DNA of 46,281 nucleotides from a bacterium (GTDB lineage: Bacteria; Oederibacteriota; JAAXVQ01; JAUVAV01): contig JAIORK010000031.1 in assembly GCA_021108215.1 (NCBI GenBank), positions 1 through 46,281 of the forward strand. The letters are read 5' to 3'. Of the stretch, positions 7,933-17,089 are shown in pieces (position 1 is the stretch's first letter; each line of letters begins with the position of its first letter). Below the pieces are notes generated by a model. That model saw nothing but the letters and a program-made list of their open reading frames with translations. It was not told where the DNA came from and did no database searches. The position numbers and the translations under genes were made by a program.

Positions 7933-9758
7933 ACTGTACACGCATTTTCCGGGGTGGGCGGTTGATCCGGCAAGACTATATTAAAACGGCTGCCAATGTT
8001 TGGTTCGCTCTCCACCCGCATACTTCCTTTGTGCATTTCAATAATTCGTTTTGCAATCGTCAAGCCCAATCCTGCCCCTCCCCTTTTTCGTGTCAATGTT
8101 TTTTCAGCTTGATAAAATCGTTCAAAAATCTTCCCCTTCACTTCATTTGACATACCGATACCTGTATCCGAAACAGCCAGCTCATATTGATGCTTTTCAG
8201 GAATGTGTTTGGCAGACAGGGTTATTTTTCCGGGGCCTTCAGAAAATTTAATCGCATTGACTACCAAATTCGTAAGCGCCCGTTCAACCTGTTCCGGGTC
8301 GGCCATCAGCCCGGGAAGTCCCTTGGGAAGCTTAATAACCAATTCCTGGTCCTTCATTTGTAACTGCGGGCCTAAATCCACACTAATTTCTTCATACAAA
8401 TCATAAAGATTAATTTCCTCATAATGCAGCGACAATGTTCCCGAATCCAGTTTCTGCATCGCCAGCAAATCCTCAATCATATGTGCCAATTTCTGACCGT
8501 TTTCCAGCGCAATATTAATATAACGGCTTAATTTGCTTTTATCAAATTTGTCCACCGCGCTATTGGCATAACTAAGAAACCCGATAATCGATGTAAGCGG
8601 CGTCCTCAATTCATGTGAAATCGTGGCAATAAACTCGGTTTTAATCCGGTCAACTTCTTTGAGTTTAAGCACATCTTCCCGCACCTGTTCATAAAGCCAG
8701 GCATTCTCAATGGCCCACCCCGCCTGAACACCGATCGCCATAAAAATATCCCATTCCTCATCCAGAACTTTTCGATCCACTTTGGAAAAAAGCGTCATCA
8801 CTCCCTGAATCGTCCCTTTTGCCCGAAGCGGCACTGCCACGACTAATTTAATATCCGCTTTCTTCATTTCCGGCATATCCGGACCGTCAACCTGCAAAAA
8901 ACCATTGCCGGCCGCCCTACCGATAATTCCCTCACCTTTTTTAACCCTCTGGATTTTGTGCAATAAATAATCGGGAATATTAATCTGAGCACGAATAACG
9001 ATCGTTTCCTCATTTTCAAAAGGCAATACAACCCCCATATGAAAACCGGTCAATTCCAAGACCAACCGTAAAATGTTATTTAACAACGTATCGAGTTCCA
9101 GTGATTGACTGGCAACGGTGGATACATGATTAAGCACCAACAGGGTTTGGGAAAGCACCTCAAGTTCATTGGTTCGCTGCCTAACTTTTTCCTCCAACCG
9201 CTCATGAGAATCCCGCAAAGCTTCTTCAAGTTTAATCTCATGTGAAATATCCTTGAAAATCGTTATACTGCCACCCTGAATACCATCTTCATTTTCATCG
9301 CGCAACTGAGAAATAGACATCAAAATTTCTGCAATTCCACCATCTCTTTTACGGATCCGTGAGCGGATGTTTCGATAACTTTTTTCAATCGGAAGTTTTG
9401 CGATTAATTCAAGATAATGCTTTGGTTCAACAAATAAAAAATCCAATGAACGCCCGATGACTTCCTGAGTTTTATAACCCGTAACCTCTTCGGCGATCTT
9501 ATTGAATGTATTGACTTGATCATGGGCATCAAGTACCCAGATCGCATCCGGCGAGTTGGCAAGCAAATTGGTGACATATTGGCTGATCCGCAATAATTCC
9601 TGACGCGCCATTTCAAGATCACTGTTCTTTTGTTCCAACTCAATATTTGTATCTGTAAGCATGATGTCACGTTTTAAAAGCATTTTCGTCATGTGATCAA
9701 GTGCTTCAAAAGCCTGATAAATGTCCCCGCGGGGTGTTAAAAAAGGATTTTTAGACAT
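7929..9758 (-). CDS. PAS-GAF sensor histidine kinase
   Basis: 609 residues, start 6 bases after the FIST gene stop. Order: coiled coil (15-60), PAS (about 60-175, with NSPDAIWVLDA), coiled coil, GAF (about 205-355), short coiled coil, HisKA with SHELRTPLTS (His382), HATPase with N-box TNLVVNAIKF, G1 DTGIGM (531-536) and G2 GAGLGLTIA (561-569). No membrane segment, so it is likely cytoplasmic. The tight coupling to a FIST protein upstream and ccdA downstream suggests it reports a ligand or redox signal. There is no receiver domain in the protein and no response-regulator gene in the window. Confidence 0.9.
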   Translation of the reverse strand: MSKNPFLTPRGDIYQAFEALDHMTKMLLKRDIMLTDTNIELEQKNSDLEMARQELLRISQYVTNLLANSPDAIWVLDAHDQVNTFNKIAEEVTGYKTQEVIGRSLDFLFVEPKHYLELIAKLPIEKSYRNIRSRIRKRDGGIAEILMSISQLRDENEDGIQGGSITIFKDISHEIKLEEALRDSHERLEEKVRQRTNELEVLSQTLLVLNHVSTVASQSLELDTLLNNILRLVLELTGFHMGVVLPFENEETIVIRAQINIPDYLLHKIQRVKKGEGIIGRAAGNGFLQVDGPDMPEMKKADIKLVVAVPLRAKGTIQGVMTLFSKVDRKVLDEEWDIFMAIGVQAGWAIENAWLYEQVREDVLKLKEVDRIKTEFIATISHELRTPLTSIIGFLSYANSAVDKFDKSKLSRYINIALENGQKLAHMIEDLLAMQKLDSGTLSLHYEEINLYDLYEEISVDLGPQLQMKDQELVIKLPKGLPGLMADPEQVERALTNLVVNAIKFSEGPGKITLSAKHIPEKHQYELAVSDTGIGMSNEVKGKIFERFYQAEKTLTRKRGGAGLGLTIAKRIIEMHKGSMRVESEPNIGSRFNIVLPDQPPTPENACTV

Positions 9759-9764
9759 TGACCC

Positions 9765-10928
9765 TCATCCCAACGTTAGAATGACCACGGTTTCATTATG
9801 AAAACGGGTGTTCGTCTTCCCGGCCCGACCCAAAGGCGCAATCTCTCCATAACCAAAAAATCCGATGACCGGGACGCTTTTACCTATAATTTCACGAATC
9901 ACTTGGATCTCAGCATTCGCCTTTAATCCCAACACGCGACGGCGGGCAACCCCGCTAAAAACCAATGCAACCTGTGGTTTGGTATCGCCCATTTGATCCA
10001 ATGCATCCTGTGCCGCCTTGCGCGCAGCAGACAACGCCTCTTCCACACTGCCAATCATAAGACGCACTTCTGAATTTTCAGGTATTTCAGCAGTAAATTT
10101 TATAGCACCATCGGCTTCAACAAAAAGCGGTGCGCGCAACAAATAACCATCCACCTCAGGTGCCGGTATGCCCAATGGATAATAAACCGCCAACCTTGCC
10201 AAGGGTTCATCACGCAAACGCTTGGTATACGCGCTAAAATATTCATCGTACAATTTTATGGCCGAAATATTATTAATCTCCATCAAATGATTCCCATGCG
10301 TCCGGGTCGCCGTCACCGGCAGTCCAACCGGTTCCCACCCATGATGGACTCCGATTCCATACCGGACCGAACTGTCCAGCTTAACCCCTACCAGGGTTCC
10401 GGTTAAAACCGCATCATTGATATATTGATATGTTTGCTTAAACTGCGCATCATCACCCGCCGCACCGCCGATCATGGGCATTTGATTCCCCAAGCCGGCC
10501 TGCATCCCTCTGACAACGGCTTCGCCATCACCAGCCACGCCGTCAGTTAACAAAAGAATTAACGCCCCGGCTTCGCCGCCAAGTTTTGAACCGAGCATTT
10601 TTCCGGCTAAAAACGCATCCTCCGCAATATCACCACCAGCTGCCAAATTCACCTTGATACCGGCAATGCCCAACAACCCAATCGTTTTATCCTCTATGCC
10701 GGTAGTGTAAATCTCACCGGCCGAACTACAGCCAATCAAAGGAACATTTTTATAAAATTCACGGACCGTTTCCAACACATCATGCGAATTGTAGAAAGGA
10801 TTTAAAAACAAAACCAACAAGTCCGGTTGCTGTGCGCCAAGTTGAAACTGACAAGCCTCCGCAGCTTGTCTGGCAGCTTGTTTTGAATTCCTATCCTTCC
10901 CTTTTCCCACCCCAAACGTCAAAGCCAT
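9765..10928 (-). CDS. FIST-domain signal-sensing protein
   Basis: 387 residues with both FIST_N (about 30-215, including GCSSAGEI at 66-73) and FIST_C (about 225-365). AAGGA precedes the ATG. FIST proteins are small-ligand sensors paired with histidine kinases or chemoreceptors; one characterised branch, NosP, binds haem and nitric oxide and controls a co-transcribed kinase. Here the next gene, 6 bases downstream, is a PAS-GAF histidine kinase, which fits that layout. The ligand cannot be read from the sequence. No signal peptide or membrane helix is visible. Confidence 0.88.
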   Translation of the reverse strand: MALTFGVGKGKDRNSKQAARQAAEACQFQLGAQQPDLLVLFLNPFYNSHDVLETVREFYKNVPLIGCSSAGEIYTTGIEDKTIGLLGIAGIKVNLAAGGDIAEDAFLAGKMLGSKLGGEAGALILLLTDGVAGDGEAVVRGMQAGLGNQMPMIGGAAGDDAQFKQTYQYINDAVLTGTLVGVKLDSSVRYGIGVHHGWEPVGLPVTATRTHGNHLMEINNISAIKLYDEYFSAYTKRLRDEPLARLAVYYPLGIPAPEVDGYLLRAPLFVEADGAIKFTAEIPENSEVRLMIGSVEEALSAARKAAQDALDQMGDTKPQVALVFSGVARRRVLGLKANAEIQVIREIIGKSVPVIGFFGYGEIAPLGRAGKTNTRFHNETVVILTLG

Positions 10929-10946
10929 TTTTAGTGTCCTTGCCTC

Positions 10947-11522
10947 TTATTTTTTCTGCAACCAAGTCAGCAGGTCGCTTTCAAACGTTTGTTCTGAAAC
11001 CACACCTTCAATCCTTTTCAAAATACGTCCGTTTTTTGATAACACCAAAATCATGGGCGCACCATTAATTTTTTGAGCATTGGTAATAATTTCTTTCGGG
11101 AGCACAGCATAGGGTAACTCGGTTTTTTGAGCACGCACAGTCCGTTGAACCGTCTCCGCTTCCGTATCCAAAGCAATCGCTGTCATGGTCAGTCCCGTTT
11201 GCTCATAGCGACGCCAAAGACGATTTAACCAGAGAGTCATGGCTTCACACGGCTGACACCACGTTGACCAAAAATACAGAACAACGATCCGGCCTTTATC
11301 CGTTTCCGAAGATTGCCAGGCGCCGGTGGAATTATAAAACCCGTAGACGACTTTTTCATGCTTAAACGAAAAATAAGGATCGCGAATAACCACCGCAGGT
11401 GTCGTCACCGGCAAAATCGTGTCCGGCGGAACCTTTGTGCTTTGGACACCGACAATGGCCGTCCCCGCAAGCAGCAACAGAATAACACCTATAGTACTTT
11501 TCACGCGCATACCCATTTCCAT
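10947..11522 (-). CDS. TlpA/ResA-like membrane-anchored thioredoxin
   Basis: 191 residues. An N-terminal helix (about 9-27) anchors it or acts as signal peptide. The thioredoxin fold follows, with the active site FWSTWCQPC (84-92) and the cis-proline segment GAPMILV near 154. Such proteins reduce disulfides in apocytochromes or other exported proteins and take electrons from CcdA, which is encoded three genes downstream. The start is four bases after the coaX stop; in-frame ATGs at 11516 and 11510 are alternatives. Confidence 0.87.
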   Translation of the reverse strand: MEMGMRVKSTIGVILLLLAGTAIVGVQSTKVPPDTILPVTTPAVVIRDPYFSFKHEKVVYGFYNSTGAWQSSETDKGRIVVLYFWSTWCQPCEAMTLWLNRLWRRYEQTGLTMTAIALDTEAETVQRTVRAQKTELPYAVLPKEIITNAQKINGAPMILVLSKNGRILKRIEGVVSEQTFESDLLTWLQKK

Positions 11523-11526
11523 TCCA

Positions 11527-12297
11527 TCAACCCCGGCTCTTTATCGTGTCCCATGCAATCCGCAAACCTTCCAAAGTAAGCTCCGGACGCACTGCTTGAA
11601 TCGCTTCACAATAAGGTGCTACCAGGAAAGCCAGACCGCCGGTGGCAACCACTTTTACCGCTGGTCTGATTTCTTTTTTCATTTGCGTAATTAAAAGGGA
11701 AACCGCACCGGCTGCCCCTAAAATGATTCCCGACCTCAGGCTCTCTTCTGTATTCCGCCCCAAAGCATGCGCACCTGATTTAAGCTCCACCCGATGCAAA
11801 AGAGAGGTTCCGCGGGCGAGCGCATCCGCCGACAAAGTCAACCCCGGCAAGATCGCGCCGCCCAGATATTCTTTTTTTTCAGAAACCACATCCACGGTAA
11901 TCGCGGTCCCAAAATCGACAATAATCACGGGTGCGCCGAATAGTTGAACTGCCGCCACCGCATTGACCAGACGGTCTGCGCCCACCACTTCCGGTGGATT
12001 GTACTTATTGGTGACAGACAACGGCGTCGTTGATTGCACCACTTCCACGGGTGCCCCAAACGCATGTTGCGCAGCCTGAATCATTACAGAATCGAGTTCA
12101 GGTACAACGCTTGCAATAATAACACCCTCCCACTGCGGCTCAGGACTGATTCCCTTTACCAACCCTGAAAGAATCAGACCGGTTTCATCGGCGGTTGCAT
12201 AACGATTGGTACTAACCCGAAACTCTTTGATCAAAATTTGCTGATCAAAAACACCCAAACAGATATGTGTATTCCCGACATCCATGGCGATCAGCAT
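11527..12297 (-). CDS. coaX: Type III pantothenate kinase
   Basis: 256 residues, first step of coenzyme A synthesis (pantothenate to 4'-phosphopantothenate). The ASKHA-fold motifs are present: DVGNTHICLGVFD at the N-terminus, GADRLVNAV (106-114), and DFGTAITVDVV (128-138) followed by GGAILPGL. Its start overlaps the end of birA by 7 bases, a common birA-coaX pairing in bacteria. Confidence 0.96.
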   Translation of the reverse strand: MLIAMDVGNTHICLGVFDQQILIKEFRVSTNRYATADETGLILSGLVKGISPEPQWEGVIIASVVPELDSVMIQAAQHAFGAPVEVVQSTTPLSVTNKYNPPEVVGADRLVNAVAAVQLFGAPVIIVDFGTAITVDVVSEKKEYLGGAILPGLTLSADALARGTSLLHRVELKSGAHALGRNTEESLRSGIILGAAGAVSLLITQMKKEIRPAVKVVATGGLAFLVAPYCEAIQAVRPELTLEGLRIAWDTIKSRG

Positions 12298-13292
12298 TTT
12301 TTTCTTCCCTTTCCACCTAGCGGGTGCTCATGCATCGCAGCGACTTCCCCGGTGATCAGTGTTTCTATCCTGCCATCATCCAACTTTAACCGGAGCGCGC
12401 CATTTCCACTCACCCCCTGTACAACCCCTTCCCAAATCCGACCATGCGGCTGCTCTACACAAACACGCTTTGCCTGCAAATAAGAGAGTGCTTGCCAAGC
12501 ATCCACCACGGTTGACAAACCACCTTCCAACGCAGTGTTATAGAGCATTTCCACTTCGCTTAAAATATTTTTCAAAAGCGGAATACGCAAAACCATTTCT
12601 TTATTTTCTGCGGCCAAAGACGTCGTCGGATAACGCATCGTCCCAAACGGACTATGATTAACATTAATACCAACACCACAAACCAAAAAAGCAATTTTAT
12701 CTGTCTGCGCCTGCATCTCCGTCAAGACACCGGCAAGTTTTTTCCCTTTACAAAGAATATCATTGGGCCATTTTATCATAACCTCTATGCCGCAGGTACT
12801 CCGAATTGCCCGGGCAACTGCTGTTGCCATCAACAATGTCATCAAAGCACCTTGCTCAGCAACCCAAGGTGGTCTGAAAATGATGGAAAACAACAAATTT
12901 TTCCCTGCCTGTGAAACCCAGGTATGCTCGCGGCGTCCCCGCCCCTGTGTCTGATACTCCGCCGCGACCAAGGTTCCTTCCGGCAACCCATCCTGGGCCA
13001 ATGCCATTGCCCGATCATTGGTGGATGTCGTCTCCGAATAGCAATAAATTTCCCGTCCAAACACGCGGGTCGCAAGATCAAATAAAATTTCATCAGGCAA
13101 CAACTGATCCGGAACGGATATCATCCGGTAACCGCGATGCGGAACCGCCTCAATGACATAGCCGGCCGCTTCCAAAAGGTGAATATGCTTCCAAACAGCA
13201 GTACGGGATACGCCTAATTTTTCGGACAATTCCTCCCCGGAAACAAAGCCGTTTTTTCTGCGCAGTAAAAGCAATAACGTTCCGCTATCCAT
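12291..13292 (-). CDS. birA: Biotin-protein ligase with N-terminal repressor domain
   Basis: 333 residues. The N-terminal winged helix-turn-helix (about 1-60, with LGVSRTAVWKHIHLL) marks a bifunctional BirA able to bind DNA. The ligase core has GRGRREHTW (117-125; biotinyl-AMP loop), KWPNDIL (174-180) and GVGINVN (206-212), and the C-terminal SH3-like domain is intact. It activates biotin and attaches it to carboxylase carriers. No biotin operator or biotin synthesis gene is seen here. It starts 6 bases after nadC ends. Confidence 0.96.
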   Translation of the reverse strand: MDSGTLLLLLRRKNGFVSGEELSEKLGVSRTAVWKHIHLLEAAGYVIEAVPHRGYRMISVPDQLLPDEILFDLATRVFGREIYCYSETTSTNDRAMALAQDGLPEGTLVAAEYQTQGRGRREHTWVSQAGKNLLFSIIFRPPWVAEQGALMTLLMATAVARAIRSTCGIEVMIKWPNDILCKGKKLAGVLTEMQAQTDKIAFLVCGVGINVNHSPFGTMRYPTTSLAAENKEMVLRIPLLKNILSEVEMLYNTALEGGLSTVVDAWQALSYLQAKRVCVEQPHGRIWEGVVQGVSGNGALRLKLDDGRIETLITGEVAAMHEHPLGGKGRKKC

Positions 13293-13298
13293 GGCAGA

Positions 13299-14147
13299 TT
13301 ACTCCAACTCCATATGAATGGGGAGCCATGGGGCTGAATGGGTGATGGCGCCTACGCTGATACGGTCAACACCCAGTTGCGCAATAACCCGGGCGGTTTG
13401 AAGGGTAATCCCGCCTGAAACTTCGCTTCGGGTGATCCCTTTTACCAATTTAATCGCTTGGCGAAGTTCCGGTCCTTTAAAATTATCCAACAAAACAATG
13501 TCCACCTGTTCGGTCACGGCCGCCCTGACCTGTTCCAATGTTTCCGCCTCAACTTCAATGGGGACCTTTACCTGCATATTTTTCCGTGCTCGATAAATTG
13601 CCTCAACAATCGAACCATTCGCAAGTGCGATATGGTTATCCTTGATAAGCACGGCATCATAAAGTCCCATACGATGATTACTGCCGCCGCCTGCAACCAC
13701 TGCATACTTCACCAGGTGGCGCAGCCCGGGCGTGGTTTTACGTGTGTCTAATATTTTTGTACGGCTCCCTTTGACTGCCTTGACAAACTGAGATGTCTGG
13801 GTGGCAATCCCGGACAGCATACCGAGAAAATTCAGAGCCGTCCTCTCACCGGCTAAAATTGCCGTTGCCGGTCCCTGGATACGCAATAGGGGAGTCTGAC
13901 GGTAAACTTTTTCTCCATCTTTTTTCAATACTGCAACTCTGATTTTATTGCTTAGCTGCCTAAACACCTCCAGTGCAACCGGAATTCCCGCCAGTATTCC
14001 GCCGGCCTGAGCCGCGATGACACCTGTAATACGATCTCCCGGCTTTGCGATCCATTGCGTGGTAATATCCCCGCTGCCCACGTCTTCCTTCAAGGCCGTC
14101 TTGACTGCATCCGCAACATTTTTCCTGCTTAAAAGGGGTGATAGCAT
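13299..14147 (-). CDS. nadC: Nicotinate-nucleotide pyrophosphorylase (carboxylating)
   Basis: 282 residues from ATG 14147; the open frame extends further upstream but only by running into valS, and the family begins just before the conserved EDVGSGDIT. Quinolinate phosphoribosyltransferase motifs: ERTALNF (101-107), DTRKTTPGLR (134-143), NHRMGLYDAVLIKDNH (157-172), VEAET, and the C-terminal SGGI and VDRISVG. It converts quinolinate to nicotinate mononucleotide in de novo NAD synthesis. nadA and nadB are not nearby. It starts 19 bases after the valS stop. Confidence 0.95.
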   Translation of the reverse strand: MLSPLLSRKNVADAVKTALKEDVGSGDITTQWIAKPGDRITGVIAAQAGGILAGIPVALEVFRQLSNKIRVAVLKKDGEKVYRQTPLLRIQGPATAILAGERTALNFLGMLSGIATQTSQFVKAVKGSRTKILDTRKTTPGLRHLVKYAVVAGGGSNHRMGLYDAVLIKDNHIALANGSIVEAIYRARKNMQVKVPIEVEAETLEQVRAAVTEQVDIVLLDNFKGPELRQAIKLVKGITRSEVSGGITLQTARVIAQLGVDRISVGAITHSAPWLPIHMELE

Positions 14148-14166
14148 CGTTATTGCACTCACTTTA

Positions 14167-16857
14167 TTATACTGTAATCTGTTTAAGATTTTCTTCCAGC
14201 TGATTTTTGCGCTGCCGGTACTCCAACTGTTTTTCCCGTTCCCCCTGGACAACCTGCACCGGTGCCCGTTCAACAAAACTGCTATTGGCCAATTTTGCTT
14301 CGAGCTTAACTAACAGACTATCCAGATTTTGAATTTCCTTATTCAAACGAATCTTCTCCTTTTCCGGATCAAGAATTCCTGAAAGTGGAACAAACAATTC
14401 AAATCCTTCCGTTACAGCCGCAGCTGAAAATTCTGGTTTTTCCATGGTCGGATCAACCTGCAACGTCTCGACTTTGGCAAGATCACAAACAATGGCTGCA
14501 TGTTTTTCCAAAACCGATCCCGCGCCTTCCAGCGGTCGGACCCATAAAGACACCTTTTTAGAAGGCGGTACATTCATCTCACCCCGGATATTACGAACAG
14601 CATAGATCACTTTCATCAATAAATTCATCTCTGTTTCCACAGCCTCGTTGCGGCGCGCCGGTTGGGTTTCCGGCCAGGAACTACGCATGATAAAATCCTG
14701 TTTCCCGGGAAGATAAAACCAGATTTCTTCTGTAATAAACGGCATAAAAGGATGTAATAAACGCAGTGTTTCCTCCAGGGTACAATAAAGATAGTACTGT
14801 GCAGCACTTTGGTTCCCGCTTTTCCCGAAAAGACTGGGCTTGGAAAGCTCAAGATACCAATCACAGAATTCATGCCAAATAAAATCATAGAGTGCCTGTC
14901 CTGCTTCAGCAAAACGATAGCCGCGAAGGGCCTTGTCCACTTTTTCAATGGTATGATCCAGGCGTGATTGAATCCAAGCGTCAACAAATGAGGCCTGTGG
15001 CGCCAGTCCAGGTATCTGATACTCCTCAAGATTCATCAATACAAATCTGGCGGCATTCCAAATTTTATTTGCAAAATTTCGTGATGATTCAAGCCGATCC
15101 GGGGTAAACGCCACATAGCGGCTCTGAGTTTCGATCATAATCATGGTAAAACGCAATCCATCCGCCCCGGAATGCTTCATAATATCAAGCGGGTCCACGG
15201 TATTGCCCTTGGACTTGCTCATTTTCTTGCCTTCCGCATCCCCAACCAGGGAATTAATACATACCTCCTGGAAAGGAACCTCACCCATAAACTTCAATCC
15301 CAGCATTGCCATACGCGCCACCCAGAAAAAAATAATGTCCCAGGAAGTCACCAACACGCTGGTGGGATAATATTTTTTCAAGTCACGGGTGGTGTTCGGC
15401 CATCCCAGGGTTGAAAAAGGCCACAAGCCGCTGGAAAACCAGGTATCCAGCACATCCGAATCTTGCCGCAGTTTTCCATGCCCGCAAGTTTCACATTTTC
15501 CAGGGCCGGTTTTGGCAACATGGATGGCATTGCATTTTTCACAATACCAAGCCGGAATACGATGCCCCCACCAAATCTGCCGCGAAATGCACCAGTCACG
15601 GATATTTCCCAGCCACTCCAGGTAATTTTTTGCCCAGTGATCCGGTGTAAAACGAATTTTCCCCTGCCGGACCGCTTCCATGGCCGGCTCGGCCAGTGGT
15701 TTCATTTTGACAAACCATTGCCGGGACAAGTAAGGTTCCACCACGGTCTGACAGCGGTAACAATGTCCAACCGCATGCGCATGATCCTCAATTTTTACGA
15801 GCAACTGTTCTGTTTTCAGATCTTTTACAACTTGTTTCCGGCAGGCAAACCGGTCGAGTCCGGCATACTTCCCGGCCGCAGCACTCATCGTACCGTCTTC
15901 ATTCATGACATTGATCCGCTCCAAATGATGCCGCTCGCCCACCCAAAAATCATTAGGATCATGTGCCGGCGTAATTTTGACCGCGCCGGTGCCAAACGAT
16001 TTGTCAACATAGGTATCGGCAATAATGGGAATCTCGCGATTCATCAGTGGCAGGCGCACCCGTTTCCCAATCAAATGCCGGTAGCGCTCATCTTCAGGAT
16101 GGACCGCAACCGCCGTATCACCCAACAGGGTCTCCGGACGCGTTGTGGCCACAACAATTGTCTCGCCGCCTTCCACTAAGGGGTACCCTATCGACCAAAA
16201 ATGGCCGTCTACATCCTGATGCTCCGTCTCAATATCGGAAAGCGCAGTATGACAACGCGGGCACCAATTAATGATATAATCTCCGCGATAAATCAAGCCA
16301 TCATGATACAGACGCACAAAAACTTCATTGACTGCTTCGGAAAGACCGGCATCCATGGTGAACCGCTCACGTGACCAGTCCAACGAAGAACCCAGGCGGC
16401 GAAGCTGACGCATAATCGTGCCGCCGTACTCCTCCTTCCACCCCCAGACACGTTCAATAAATTTCTCCCGACCCAAATCATGCCGGTTTTGTTTCTCTTC
16501 GGCAAGCTGCCGTTCAACAACATTCTGCGTCGCGATCCCGGCATGATCACACCCCGGCACCCAGAGCACGTCATATCCCTGCATTCTCTTCCGGCGGCTC
16601 AAAACGTCCTGGAGCGTATTGTTCAAAGCATGTCCAATATGCAACGACCCGGTGACATTGGGCGGCGGTATCACAATGGAATAGGCGGGCTTGTCCGATT
16701 CCGGATCAGCTCGAAAAATATCCGATGCTTCCCATTTTTTGTACCACCTGTCTTCTACCGCATGCGGATCATATTTTGAAGAGAGTTGTGCCGTGATATC
16801 CGTTTGTTTGTTGACTGTTTCTTGTTCACTCACTGCTGTTGTTACCCCTTTCTGCAT
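14167..16857 (-). CDS. valS: Valyl-tRNA synthetase
   Basis: 896 residues, full length. Class I motifs HIGH (73-76) and KMSKS (545-549), an editing domain with [10 protein letters not shown] (about 238-247), zinc-type Cys pairs (NWCPRCH near 197; CEKC and CETC near 439-458), and a C-terminal coiled-coil arm (about 830-896). The first ATG has AGG too close upstream; a GTG at 16833 preceded by AAAGGGG is an alternative start, eight codons later. It leads the nadC-birA-coaX run. Confidence 0.97.
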   Translation of the reverse strand: MQKGVTTAVSEQETVNKQTDITAQLSSKYDPHAVEDRWYKKWEASDIFRADPESDKPAYSIVIPPPNVTGSLHIGHALNNTLQDVLSRRKRMQGYDVLWVPGCDHAGIATQNVVERQLAEEKQNRHDLGREKFIERVWGWKEEYGGTIMRQLRRLGSSLDWSRERFTMDAGLSEAVNEVFVRLYHDGLIYRGDYIINWCPRCHTALSDIETEHQDVDGHFWSIGYPLVEGGETIVVATTRPETLLGDTAVAVHPEDERYRHLIGKRVRLPLMNREIPIIADTYVDKSFGTGAVKITPAHDPNDFWVGERHHLERINVMNEDGTMSAAAGKYAGLDRFACRKQVVKDLKTEQLLVKIEDHAHAVGHCYRCQTVVEPYLSRQWFVKMKPLAEPAMEAVRQGKIRFTPDHWAKNYLEWLGNIRDWCISRQIWWGHRIPAWYCEKCNAIHVAKTGPGKCETCGHGKLRQDSDVLDTWFSSGLWPFSTLGWPNTTRDLKKYYPTSVLVTSWDIIFFWVARMAMLGLKFMGEVPFQEVCINSLVGDAEGKKMSKSKGNTVDPLDIMKHSGADGLRFTMIMIETQSRYVAFTPDRLESSRNFANKIWNAARFVLMNLEEYQIPGLAPQASFVDAWIQSRLDHTIEKVDKALRGYRFAEAGQALYDFIWHEFCDWYLELSKPSLFGKSGNQSAAQYYLYCTLEETLRLLHPFMPFITEEIWFYLPGKQDFIMRSSWPETQPARRNEAVETEMNLLMKVIYAVRNIRGEMNVPPSKKVSLWVRPLEGAGSVLEKHAAIVCDLAKVETLQVDPTMEKPEFSAAAVTEGFELFVPLSGILDPEKEKIRLNKEIQNLDSLLVKLEAKLANSSFVERAPVQVVQGEREKQLEYRQRKNQLEENLKQITV

Positions 16858-16903
16858 TTACCTGGCGGTATCGCACATTGGCAATCCCGATTAAATTATT
16901 TGA

Positions 16904-17032
16904 ATCATCCCGGAGTCATTTACCACATTGGAACGGAACAATCATTTTCCAATAAAACCGCTCGCCGAACAGCACCTATTCATATACCCGTGGAATTTTC
17001 GTTTCCATTGTTGTAAATGACTCCGGGGTGAT
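16904..17032. repeat. 129-bp element with ~35-bp inverted termini
   Basis: The left arm (16904-16939) and the reverse complement of the right arm (to 17032) agree at about 32 of 36 positions and share CCCGGAGTCATTTAC exactly. About 55 bases separate the arms, with no ORF. It lies between the TPR gene at 17090 and valS. No second copy is in the window. It may be a non-autonomous element or a long transcript-end hairpin; it has no terminal T-tract. Confidence 0.6.
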
Positions 17033-17089
17033 AATTAAAACGCAAATGTAAACCTGCATCCCATAGTTCAATATAATATCCGGTTGAAG

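Noticed and set aside
14148-14276. Upstream extension of nadC
   Set aside because: It runs into valS in another frame and adds sequence foreign to the family.
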